6,971 nucleotides of DNA from an uncultured Lachnospiraceae bacterium (GTDB lineage: Bacteria; Bacillota; Clostridia; Lachnospirales; Lachnospiraceae). The stretch lies in the NCBI GenBank assembly GCA_902783305.1, contig CACZQU010000113.1, forward strand, positions 1 through 6,971. The letters are read 5' to 3'. The notes beneath the pieces are model-generated. The model was given only the letters and a program-made list of their open reading frames with translations, made no database searches and had not been told where the DNA came from. A program made the position numbers and the translations under genes. Of this stretch, positions 1 through 5,977 are shown one piece after another; position 1 is the first letter of the stretch; every line of letters starts with the position of its first letter.

Positions 1-177
1 CATGTCAACCTGGGCATGGCCTGAATCCCCCTGCACAGCCTTTACGTCGCCGCCGTTCAGCTTCAGCTTGTAGGTGACGCTGGTATGGCGAAGGCTGTGG
101 AAGACCACATCGGGAAGGCCTTTCTCCTCGATCAGCTTCTTGAACTTCTTGCGGAGTACGCTTCCCCCAGTAGGCAT
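1..177 (-). pseudogene. Tyrosine recombinase (phage integrase), C-terminal fragment, 5'-truncated and running off the left edge
   Basis: Reading the minus strand from an ATG at 177 gives 59 codons that stay open to the window edge. They contain LRKKFKKLIEEKGLP, then HSLRHT (about 99-82), then GGDVKAVQGDSGHAQVDM. This is the catalytic C-terminal domain of a tyrosine site-specific recombinase: the HxxR box is H27/R30 and the GH of box II is G53-H54, counted from that ATG. Such enzymes cut and rejoin DNA at att sites through a catalytic tyrosine, which here would lie beyond position 1. The N-terminal arm- and core-binding domains and the first catalytic arginine and lysine are absent. The frame is closed by a TAG at 193-195, and nothing integrase-like lies upstream. 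The 5' half was therefore lost at a junction around 165-180. The family assignment is firm. I infer that the fragment is non-functional. The sequence looks richer in G+C than the AT-rich DNA immediately upstream. Confidence 0.85.
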
Positions 178-212
178 CAAGAAAAGCAATCTCTATCAAC
201 TCTGCGGTAGCT

Positions 213-263
213 TTATAAAAATACTTTGGGAAAATATTTCCTTTCTGAGTTCATGTAATGCAT
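213..263 (-). CDS. Possible 16-aa small ORF or frameshifted gene start upstream of the integrase remnant
   Basis: On the minus strand an AAAGGAG (275-281) lies 11 nt before an ATG at 261-263. It opens MHYMNSERKYFPKVFL and then stops at TAA (213-215). An in-frame GTG at 273-275 overlaps the Shine-Dalgarno and is less likely as a start. The stop falls just after a run of five T. Dropping one T would continue the frame through KATAELIEIAFLDAYWG up to the integrase junction. So this may be the broken 5' end of another gene whose remainder was replaced by the integrase fragment. I do not recognise the peptide. A genuine small ORF, a leader peptide and chance are all possible. Confidence 0.25.
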   Translation of the reverse strand: MHYMNSERKYFPKVFL

Positions 264-305
264 TTTCTGTTTCACTCCTTTCAGTCTAACAATTCAAGAA
301 GCATT

Positions 306-324
306 CAGGATACTGACGATCCTG
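306..324 (-). terminator. Perfect 6-bp inverted repeat directly after the LysR gene stop, possible weak terminator
   Basis: CAGGAT and ATCCTG form a perfect 6-bp stem around a 7-nt loop, abutting the TGA of the LysR gene (325-327). Downstream on the minus strand the sequence is only moderately U-rich (AATGCTTCTTG), so intrinsic termination would be weak. The position argues for a transcript end, but the missing T-tract keeps this tentative. Confidence 0.35.
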
Positions 325-1230
325 TCACAATGCTCCTTCTTCAGCAGCTTCCGGCAGTAATCCGGATGTTTCCTGTATCATCTGTAGGAATTGCCGGAAG
401 GCGGCGTCAAGAATATGATCTTTCCGGTGTATGAAAACCACATCAAGGGAAGAGTAAGGGTCTTCCAGCGGATAATGCCGGATCAACCCTTGATTGAAGT
501 ACGGCTGTACAATGGATTCCGGAAGATATCCATAGGCAATCCCGGCACAGATATTAGCAATCATTGCCCCCAGAGAATTGAGTTCAATCAACCGGTCATC
601 CCAGGACAGGTTACGGGAGGAGAGTAAAAAATTCAGCCTGCGCCGGAATACGCTCCCGACAGGGAAGGTGATGAGCGGAGCCTGGGAGAGAGGATCGAAT
701 TCTGGACTAACCTCCTTCTCGGCACTTCCCACCAGGATCAGACGTTCCTTCCTGAACAGAACCTGTGAGAGATCCGGATGCAGTACAGGACCTGAAACAA
801 AAGCACCATCCAAAGCCCTGTCCAGCACCAGGGGCTGGAAAACATCATTCATATCTGTCCGCAGGGAAAGTTTCACGTCCGGGCACTGACAGTGATAACG
901 TGTCATCAGGAAGGGAAGATCCTTAAGTGCCGTAGCTTCGAGGGAGCCAAGCGTCAGCGTACCACACGGACAATCCATGTTGTGAAGAGCTATGGAAGCC
1001 TCTTCAGAGAGATGAAGGATTTTCGCTGCGTAATCGTAGAAGAGCTTTCCCTTTGATGTAAGAGTGAGTCCACGCTTGTCCCGGTAGAAAAGAGGTTCGC
1101 CTAACTCTGTTTCCAGTGCCCGGATCCTGGTGGAAAGATTCGACTGGGCATAGTGCAGAAGATTCGATGCAGAAGAAAAACTTCCAGCATCGGCGGAAAC
1201 AATAAAGAAACGAAGTACTTGCAGATCCAT
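325..1230 (-). CDS. LysR-type transcriptional regulator
   Basis: The 301-aa product is a full-length LysR family regulator, usual size about 300. Residues 1-60 form the winged helix-turn-helix (MDLQVLRFF, SFSSASNLLHYAQSNLSTRI, ALETELGEPLFYR, LTLTSKGKLF). A linker helix follows, and residues from about 88 to 295 (starting GTLTLGSLEAT) form the two-lobed effector-binding domain. LysR proteins bind DNA as tetramers, usually activate a divergent target and repress themselves. The effector is not predictable here. The layout resembles the B. subtilis YofA/CzcR type. I chose the ATG at 1230 because GGGGAGGG lies 5 nt upstream; a further ATG at 1245 overlaps that site and would add five residues. 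The gene is divergent from the secreted esterase at 1448, the probable target. It looks intact, and the family call is secure. Confidence 0.95.
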   Translation of the reverse strand: MDLQVLRFFIVSADAGSFSSASNLLHYAQSNLSTRIRALETELGEPLFYRDKRGLTLTSKGKLFYDYAAKILHLSEEASIALHNMDCPCGTLTLGSLEATALKDLPFLMTRYHCQCPDVKLSLRTDMNDVFQPLVLDRALDGAFVSGPVLHPDLSQVLFRKERLILVGSAEKEVSPEFDPLSQAPLITFPVGSVFRRRLNFLLSSRNLSWDDRLIELNSLGAMIANICAGIAYGYLPESIVQPYFNQGLIRHYPLEDPYSSLDVVFIHRKDHILDAAFRQFLQMIQETSGLLPEAAEEGAL

Positions 1231-1235
1231 TCTTA

Positions 1236-1243
1236 CCCTCCCC
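1236..1243 (-). promoter_or_regulatory. Ribosome binding site fixing the LysR start
   Basis: GGGGAGGG on the minus strand sits 5 nt before the ATG at 1230 and overlaps the alternative ATG at 1245. It therefore favours the shorter product, which begins MDLQVLRFF as LysR proteins usually do. Confidence 0.7.
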
Positions 1244-1345
1244 ATTTAATTTCGGGCGAAATCCTTTCAAACAGGAAAGAAACGATTTTCCGCTTATCCG
1301 AATCATTCAGTATAAATCTCATATCCAATTCGCACATAAAGATCT

Positions 1346-1373
1346 ATATAAAAAACAGATGGATAAATTATAT
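1346..1373. promoter_or_regulatory. AT-rich dyad in the LysR/esterase divergent region, candidate LysR operator
   Basis: ATATAA (1346-1351) and TTATAT (1368-1373) form an inverted repeat separated by 16 nt. Its centre lies about 58 nt upstream of the start point expected from the -10 box at 1406-1411. LysR regulators commonly bind an interrupted AT-rich dyad near -65. Similar TTATCC-like half-sites occur at 1294 (direct) and 1361 (inverted). The tract is very AT-rich, so chance is a real alternative. Confidence 0.3.
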
Positions 1374-1383
1374 TTTTCGAAGA

Positions 1384-1411
1384 TTACTATATACTACATC
1401 TCTGCTATAAT
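1384..1411 (+). promoter_or_regulatory. Extended -10 promoter for the secreted esterase
   Basis: TGCTATAAT (1403-1411) is a perfect extended -10 for the housekeeping sigma factor. A poor -35 candidate, TTACTA (1384-1389), lies at 16-nt spacing. A weak -35 with a strong extended -10 fits an activator-assisted promoter, here presumably the divergent LysR protein. The start codon is 36 nt downstream of the box. Confidence 0.65.
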
Positions 1412-1447
1412 CAAGATGCTTTAAAAATTCATCGGAGGAGAAAAATC

Positions 1448-3067
1448 ATGAAACTTATGAAACATGCATTCTGTGGGTTGGTTTCTGCGGCTGTCATGGC
1501 TGTTACATGTGGTGTCTGCTTTGGAGCAGCAGTAAAGGCTGATGTAGCGGAGCCAGTGGAATTTCAGCTTCATGCACATACCTTTGATTTTGGTGAAGCT
1601 GTGAACCGGGTAACTTTCCAACTTGATGGCGTGGTCCCGGAAAGCCTTGATCCGGATAGCTTTCGCATTACTGCAAGTGCTTCACTCCCGGAGGGAATCA
1701 CAGGAGATGAGGTCAATTCCGGTGTTTATCAGGATGTGGAGCGGGCTGTCGAAAGGATCTGTGTGACGGGAGATACTGTGGAATTGGCATTGCACTGCGG
1801 ACTTGACGTGGCCGGTGAAGGAACACTTAGTTTTGCGTCACCTGTAATCCAGAGAAACATGGATCTGGAGCTGACTTACACGATTGAACAGGCGGAAGAT
1901 ATTGTTATCGACGGGGAAACCATAAAAGCTGGTACCCTCTCCTTTGTTCAGAGCGGCTCATGGAACAATCCGGAAACGGAAGCATTCAAATCAGGACAGA
2001 TTGATGGGATGTCCTATTATTATTATGTCCCGGAAAACGCAGATGACGGTACGCTTCATCCGATGGTACTTTGGCTTCACGGACTTGGTGAGGGCGGTTA
2101 CGAGGGTGTAGAATCCACAACCAGCGGCCTGCGTGCAAATCGTGCAGCTGTATGCTTTGCTCAGGAAGATGCACAGCAGATTTTCGGAGGTGCTTTCGTT
2201 CTGGCTCCTCAGGCTCCGACCAGCTGGATTGAGGATCTGTTTACTGAAGATTATGAGCAGACTTTACTGAATATTGTGGATCAGATGGTGAATGAGTATC
2301 CTGTTGATCCATCCCGAATCTATATCTGCGGTGCTTCTGCAGGTGGGTATGCAGCGGTATGGATGGCAATCAATCATCCGGATCGCTGGGCAGCGGTTGT
2401 TCCTGTCTGCCCTGGCATTACCTCCGGAGTGTCTGAAGCTTATGGATCCGTAATTCCCTCTGACGAAGAACTTCTAATACTCAAAGATCTTCCGATCTGG
2501 ACAATTCATACTGCCGCAGATACAACGGCATTAATCGACGAGGCAGGAAGAAGACTCAACCAGGTTCTTGGTGACAGCGGAATCTATTCAGAGTATGGCA
2601 CTGTAAATCTTGACGGTGTAGATTATGACGGGCATTGGAGCTGGCTGTATCTGGAGAACAACGTTCCAGAGTTCGAAGGCGAGCATATCTGGAACTGGAT
2701 GGCACGCCAGCAGCGGGCTGACAGCAGCACTGCAAATGGTCCAACTGAGATCAGGCGGCGTGTGTATACTCTGGAAAATGCCATGAATACCCCGATCACC
2801 GAACTGTATGTGTATCAGTCTAAGGGAGAGAACCTGGTACCCAGCGGTCTTCAGCCAGGAGAGCAGATAGATGCAGAGGTGTTCGGGCACTGGCTGCATA
2901 CCCCGGATGAAACCCTTTATACAGTGGAATTTGTGTCCGATGGAGAGACTTATTCCTTCCGTACACTTCATGTGGAAGACCTTTTTGAAATCCTTTACCT
3001 TAAAGGTGCCCAGGAAATGGACGGGGTCTCTGGCACGACGCCAGTAGCTTTTGCAAAGGCGGAGTAA
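1448..3067 (+). CDS. Secreted alpha/beta-hydrolase esterase (EstA-like, with N-terminal Ig-like domain)
   Basis: The 539-aa product has a signal peptide: positive residues K2 and K5, a hydrophobic stretch at about 8-28, and a likely cleavage near 27-31. Residues about 35-155 are a beta-rich domain like the Ig-like domain of Thermotoga EstA-type esterases. Residues about 165-420 are the hydrolase fold: oxyanion segment LWLHGLGEGG (208-217), nucleophile elbow GASAGG with Ser297, probable acid Asp358 in HTAADTT, and His396 in DGHWSW. The layout fits a PHB-depolymerase/feruloyl-esterase-like serine esterase acting outside the cell on acyl or aryl esters. The substrate is not determined. Residues about 430-539 are an extra beta-rich tail with an ITELYVYQ segment that I do not recognise. 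GGAGGAG (1434-1440), 7 nt before the ATG, fixes the start. It is divergent from the LysR gene. A family-S9-like peptidase is the main alternative label. Confidence 0.85.
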   Translation: MKLMKHAFCGLVSAAVMAVTCGVCFGAAVKADVAEPVEFQLHAHTFDFGEAVNRVTFQLDGVVPESLDPDSFRITASASLPEGITGDEVNSGVYQDVERAVERICVTGDTVELALHCGLDVAGEGTLSFASPVIQRNMDLELTYTIEQAEDIVIDGETIKAGTLSFVQSGSWNNPETEAFKSGQIDGMSYYYYVPENADDGTLHPMVLWLHGLGEGGYEGVESTTSGLRANRAAVCFAQEDAQQIFGGAFVLAPQAPTSWIEDLFTEDYEQTLLNIVDQMVNEYPVDPSRIYICGASAGGYAAVWMAINHPDRWAAVVPVCPGITSGVSEAYGSVIPSDEELLILKDLPIWTIHTAADTTALIDEAGRRLNQVLGDSGIYSEYGTVNLDGVDYDGHWSWLYLENNVPEFEGEHIWNWMARQQRADSSTANGPTEIRRRVYTLENAMNTPITELYVYQSKGENLVPSGLQPGEQIDAEVFGHWLHTPDETLYTVEFVSDGETYSFRTLHVEDLFEILYLKGAQEMDGVSGTTPVAFAKAE

Positions 3068-3082
3068 AAAGCCGGAGTCTCT

Positions 3083-3355
3083 GTGATTCCTGATTACGCC
3101 GAAAAACAGTCAGATCTGATATATGATTACCAGAACAATGTAAAACTATATCCAGCTTTCCAGGAATATCTGAGAAATTACCGGCCAAAACTTTTAGCCA
3201 TTCAGGGAAAAAACGATCCTTCTTTCATCTGGGCTGGCGCAGAAGCTTTCCAGAAGGACATTCTCGAAGCCACGATCATACCGGTTTCCAGCGGTCATTT
3301 TGCTTTAGAAAATTGCTGTCGGGAGATTGCGGATTATATTCGATCAGTATTTTGA
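3083..3355 (+). pseudogene. Alpha/beta hydrolase, C-terminal fragment (epoxide hydrolase/haloalkane dehalogenase-like)
   Basis: The 90 codons match the last third of a cytoplasmic alpha/beta hydrolase of about 280-300 aa. They contain DLIYDYQNNVKLYP (11-24), the acid-residue strand LLAIQGKNDPSF with Asp45, the AGAEAFQKD helix, and the catalytic-histidine motif SSGHFALE with His72. The nucleophile elbow and oxyanion region, roughly 190 N-terminal residues, are missing, so no catalysis is expected. A GTG at 3083 with CCGGAG 5 nt upstream could start translation. The same frame runs back to the TAA (3065-3067) that ends the esterase, so the fragment and the esterase are in phase, separated by that single stop. 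It is not part of the esterase, which already has a complete triad. I read it as the remains of a second hydrolase gene whose 5' part was lost at about 3068-3080. Confidence 0.8.
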
Positions 3356-3381
3356 AACAGCTTTTTATTCATTAATTCAGA

Positions 3382-3432
3382 AAGCATCTCCCGTCAGATG
3401 GCGCTGCTGCCACCAGCTGCCGGGAGATGTTT
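3382..3432. terminator. Long inverted repeat after the hydrolase fragment, possible bidirectional terminator
   Basis: CATCTCCCG (3385-3393) pairs perfectly with CGGGAGATG (3421-3429). The stem extends outward by one G-T and two A-T pairs, giving about 12 bp. The 27-nt apex holds a smaller TGGC/GCCA hairpin. Only a short TTTA follows on the plus strand, so termination efficiency is uncertain. No gene is seen between this structure and 3625; that stretch holds one small ATGGTT/AACCAT hairpin (3489-3506) and the next promoter. Confidence 0.45.
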
Positions 3433-3576
3433 ATACATGACTTCTAATACACTGAATTTATCCTGCCGAGTGTTTGAATGAGGTTTCCATGGTTCTTTCA
3501 AACCATACCCAGGCAATCTCCAATTGCTGGCCAAAAAGAATATGATTGTTTTTAAGTAGTATGCTTGTCTGCACAG

Positions 3577-3585
3577 TGCTATAAT
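3577..3585 (+). promoter_or_regulatory. Extended -10 promoter for the HEPN-type gene
   Basis: TGCTATAAT is identical to the box in front of the esterase and lies 40 nt before the GTG start. No good -35 is visible at 16-18 nt, so recognition would depend on the extended -10. It marks the start of a new transcription unit after the hairpin at 3382-3432. Confidence 0.6.
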
Positions 3586-3625
3586 GATCATAAATAGAAA
3601 TATATAGCGAAAAGGGGTGATGCCT

Positions 3626-4609
3626 GTGATTGAGATATATGTGAATGACATAAAAAAAGCTTTGAGTAATGGATGCTGTTTTTCTGCACTATCGTTGGCG
3701 TTGACTCTTCCCGATATATGTGGAATGGCTGAATTCCCAAATAAACAAGTGGCGGAACGATATATTGGCTGGTATGATAAATATATCAGCGATTATATGA
3801 AGAAGGAGGAGCCGGCTTCACAGAATCCGTATCTAAGCGGTGAGATGGTTTACAATCTCCGTAACACATATCTTCATCAGGGATCACCCAATGTGGTAAC
3901 CAGTAAAGTAAAAGAAGAAATAAACCAGGTAGATAAGTTTGTTCTTTACCTGGGAGATGGGAAGATGATTCATGAAATAACGATTGCAATAAGTGCCGGA
4001 CCGGTATCGTTCAGGACAATAATGGTTGATATTTCTTTTCTTTGCGATACACTTTGTGAGTGTTCATTACAATACTACAGGGAAAACAAAGAAAAGTTTG
4101 AGTTTGATTTCAATATCATTCCTCAGAATTACTTATTTGGTGAACAGAATTCGCATGATGGTATTTCAATGGATGAGGATCCGATTGGTGAAATAGTAAC
4201 ACAAAAACTATCGATTGCAACTGGACAAAGTCTCAAAATTTCTGGAAATGTGACGCAGGATATGATAGCTCTTTTTTCAAAAGCTTTGACCAGATATGCA
4301 CAGACACAGAACAATCAGGAAGCTGTGTCTGAGAGAGATAGTAAAATAGCTGTTGCAAAGAAAGTACCGGATAAAAAAACGGCGATGGTAACCCGTAGTA
4401 AAAAGGAATTACAGTTCAGATCATTTTTTGGACAGACATTTAAAGAAAAAAAGTATCAGGATAAGAAGGAACAGATAATTGAATCATTTCTTTCATCTAA
4501 GACAAAAACACAGTTAAACGGTAAACTGACAAAAATCTTCCAGGGTCAGGATGTTAAGGTTATTTTAAATAGATTGAAGCCGAAAATAAAGGATTGGCCT
4601 GGACAGTAG
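3626..4609 (+). CDS. HEPN-domain protein with Rx4H motif and basic C-terminal module
   Basis: The 327-aa product has a helical N-terminal region (about 1-155) with ALSLALTLPDICG (22-34) and ERYIGWYDKYI (44-54). The segment LSGEMVYNLRNTYLHQG (70-86) carries Arg79-Asn80 and His84. This RNxxxH arrangement is the HEPN signature, which in active members forms a metal-independent RNase site. I recall similar 'LTLPDICG...LR..xLH.G' proteins as widespread hypothetical proteins in Bacillota. Residues about 155-265 are less ordered and become basic. Residues 265-327 (RSFFGQTFKEKKY to IKDWPGQ) form a compact lysine-rich domain that I also associate with NYN-nuclease-type proteins; that link is from memory. 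The start is GTG 3626, with AAAAGGGG (3611-3617) 8 nt upstream; GTG 3617 and ATG 3620 are too close to that site. There is no signal peptide. RNA cleavage or binding is inferred. Confidence 0.7.
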   Translation: MIEIYVNDIKKALSNGCCFSALSLALTLPDICGMAEFPNKQVAERYIGWYDKYISDYMKKEEPASQNPYLSGEMVYNLRNTYLHQGSPNVVTSKVKEEINQVDKFVLYLGDGKMIHEITIAISAGPVSFRTIMVDISFLCDTLCECSLQYYRENKEKFEFDFNIIPQNYLFGEQNSHDGISMDEDPIGEIVTQKLSIATGQSLKISGNVTQDMIALFSKALTRYAQTQNNQEAVSERDSKIAVAKKVPDKKTAMVTRSKKELQFRSFFGQTFKEKKYQDKKEQIIESFLSSKTKTQLNGKLTKIFQGQDVKVILNRLKPKIKDWPGQ

Positions 4610-4722
4610 GAGCAATTTTGTATTATTTTGGCTTTGAGTTATGTTGCTCAGGGATCATTTCATAGTTGGCTTCGGGGATTTTTGTTGTACGCTCAGGCAG
4701 ACAAAAGAAAGAGGCAATTACT

Positions 4723-5238
4723 TTGAATCACAAGGGATCACAAAGATTGGAAACCGATCGGGTACTGCTGAGATGGTTTACTTTAACAGATGCGGCTGCC
4801 ATGTATAAGAACTGGGTATCTGATCCGGAAGTAACAAAATTTCTAACCTGGCCTGAACATGATAGTGAAGAAACCAGAAGGGAAACATTGGTCGAGTGGG
4901 AAAAGTCTTATGAAAAAGAAAATTATTACCAGTGGGCTATAATACTGAAGGAAAACGGAAATGAACCCATTGGCCGTAACTGGTGGCATCAGGGTATTAT
5001 GTCGGAAGCTTTGATAATACTCATAGACTTCTTTTTTGAAAAGGTGGGTGCTAACCGCATTGAGAGTCTTCACGATCCCAGAAATCCCCATTCAGGTATG
5101 GTTATGAAAAAATGCGGGATGAAATATGAGGGTACTCTGCGTAGTTCTGACAGGAATAACCAGGGCATATGTGATGCTGATTGGTATGGGCTACTTCGAT
5201 CTGAGAGAGAAATCGGTATTTATGGAGAGGTAAAGTGA
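4723..5238 (+). CDS. GNAT N-acetyltransferase (RimJ/RimL type) with an internal in-frame deletion
   Basis: The 171-aa product begins NHKGSQRLETDRVLLRWFTLTD, a typical RimJ/RimL-like acetyltransferase start. It continues through SDPEVTKFLTWPEH (33-46), WAIILKENGNEPIG (71-84), WWHQGIMSEAL (87-97), NRIESLHDPRNPHSGMVMKKCGMKYEG and a DADWYGLL tail. These enzymes move an acetyl group from acetyl-CoA to an amine, such as a protein N-terminus or a small molecule. In relatives I expect about 25 residues between EPIG and the (K/R)xWWxQG loop, namely the beta-4 strand and turn (SISVV...IGYCIG). Here Gly84 is followed directly by Arg85, so that strand of the acetyl-CoA core is missing and activity is doubtful. 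I chose TTG 4723, with AAAGAGG 8 nt upstream, because it matches the family N-terminus; a TTG at 4666 would add 19 unlikely residues. It overlaps the next gene by 4 nt. Confidence 0.85.
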   Translation: MNHKGSQRLETDRVLLRWFTLTDAAAMYKNWVSDPEVTKFLTWPEHDSEETRRETLVEWEKSYEKENYYQWAIILKENGNEPIGRNWWHQGIMSEALIILIDFFFEKVGANRIESLHDPRNPHSGMVMKKCGMKYEGTLRSSDRNNQGICDADWYGLLRSEREIGIYGEVK

Positions 5239-5822
5239 TCAGGAAAGAAACAGACTACTATAATTCTGCGATTGCAGATACGAATCCTGCATTAATCAAT
5301 CATGACAATACAGCCGACGGGAAAACAATACTGTCAAGGGAGTATATTCTCAGAACCAGTAAAAGCGAGGGAAAACTCGTGATGCTGCCTATTGTTATAG
5401 TCATGTTGGTGGTATGCGTGTTGAGCCCAATTTTCATAACACCGGCATCAGGCACATTCGAAGGATATGCAATACTGATGATATGGATTCTTGGGATTAT
5501 GACTGTTGCAATACAGTTCTCTATAACAAGGAAGATCCAAAGCTCCATCAGAGAGGCTCTCCCGTTGGGAAACTTTACAATCTTCCTTGCCCGCAGCCAG
5601 CGAAGAAGGAGATATTCTTGCTATGTTGAGATCGATGGTCAAGATCGGAAGGTTCCAAGTGGAGCTTTCGGTCAGATGAGACTGCTTGGGGAAGAAGATG
5701 TCTATATTCTGATGATCAATAACAAGATAGCGGCACTCTATCCCACAAATCAATTCACACTGGATGCGGATCTCATCCAAAAAATGTCCGTAGTGCATCC
5801 ACTACAGGGATTTCCGCAGTAA
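5235..5822 (+). CDS. Two-helix membrane protein of unknown function
   Basis: I do not recognise this 195-aa protein. Its N-terminal 45 residues are polar. Two hydrophobic helices follow, at about 48-69 (VMLPIVIVMLVVCVLSPIF) and 76-97, joined by a short outside-type loop. A basic stretch (RSQRRRRY, 120-127) and a C-terminal domain of about 70 residues with alternating hydrophobics (YVEIDGQDRKVPSG, VYILMINNKIAALYP) would lie in the cytoplasm by the positive-inside rule. This hairpin-plus-soluble-domain plan resembles YcxB-like proteins, but I see no diagnostic motif. The GTG start overlaps the stop of the GNAT gene as GTGA, with GGAGAGG 4 nt upstream, so translation is probably coupled. Hydrophobic helices, clean frame and spacing support a real gene. 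Confidence 0.75.
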   Translation: MIRKETDYYNSAIADTNPALINHDNTADGKTILSREYILRTSKSEGKLVMLPIVIVMLVVCVLSPIFITPASGTFEGYAILMIWILGIMTVAIQFSITRKIQSSIREALPLGNFTIFLARSQRRRRYSCYVEIDGQDRKVPSGAFGQMRLLGEEDVYILMINNKIAALYPTNQFTLDADLIQKMSVVHPLQGFPQ

Positions 5823-5863
5823 TTCCCACTATTGTTGGAGTACTGGTACAGAAGGAGTCGTGC

Positions 5864-5911
5864 ATGTCATTTCAGAAGAAAGTGAAAACAAATTTCGGTT
5901 TGCTGGAATGA
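5864..5911 (+). CDS. Possible 15-aa ORF in the spacer before the zincin gene
   Basis: GAAGGAG (5851-5857) lies 6 nt before an ATG that opens MSFQKKVKTNFGLLE and stops at TGA (5909-5911). That stop overlaps another ATG at 5908 with 10 codons. The ribosome binding site is better than that of the following gene, so this may be a short coupled peptide. A different frame across the spacer (ending TGA 5938-5940) reads VVHVISEESENKFRFAG without interruption and could be a gene remnant. Neither reading can be confirmed here. Confidence 0.25.
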   Translation: MSFQKKVKTNFGLLE

Positions 5912-5977
5912 ATGAGAATCCAATCTATAGGCCATTATGACGATACATGACAGGAGAAAGGAATTGGCTAAGAAGAG

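Noticed and set aside
5..199. A 64-codon minus-strand ORF beginning IEIAFLDAYWG
   Set aside because: From about 165 leftward it is an out-of-frame shadow of the integrase, whose true frame gives HSLRHT and QGDSGHAQ. Only its first 15 or so residues may be meaningful and are discussed as a junction finding.
1290..1345. A promoter for the LysR gene (TATACT on the minus strand near 1309-1314)
   Set aside because: The -10-like box has no acceptable -35 at 16-18 nt in this AT-rich tract, so I could not support it as a feature.
2588..2971. A 127-codon antisense ORF inside the esterase
   Set aside because: It lies fully within a gene with signal peptide and catalytic triad and shows no independent signal.
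3394..3651. An 85-codon minus-strand ORF over the gap before the HEPN gene
   Set aside because: It runs through the hairpin and through the promoter and start of the HEPN gene, has no ribosome binding site, and its translation is not recognisable.
5448..5798. A 116-codon antisense ORF within the two-helix membrane protein gene
   Set aside because: The plus-strand frame has clear transmembrane helices, a coupled start and a natural end; the antisense frame has no start signals and no family features.
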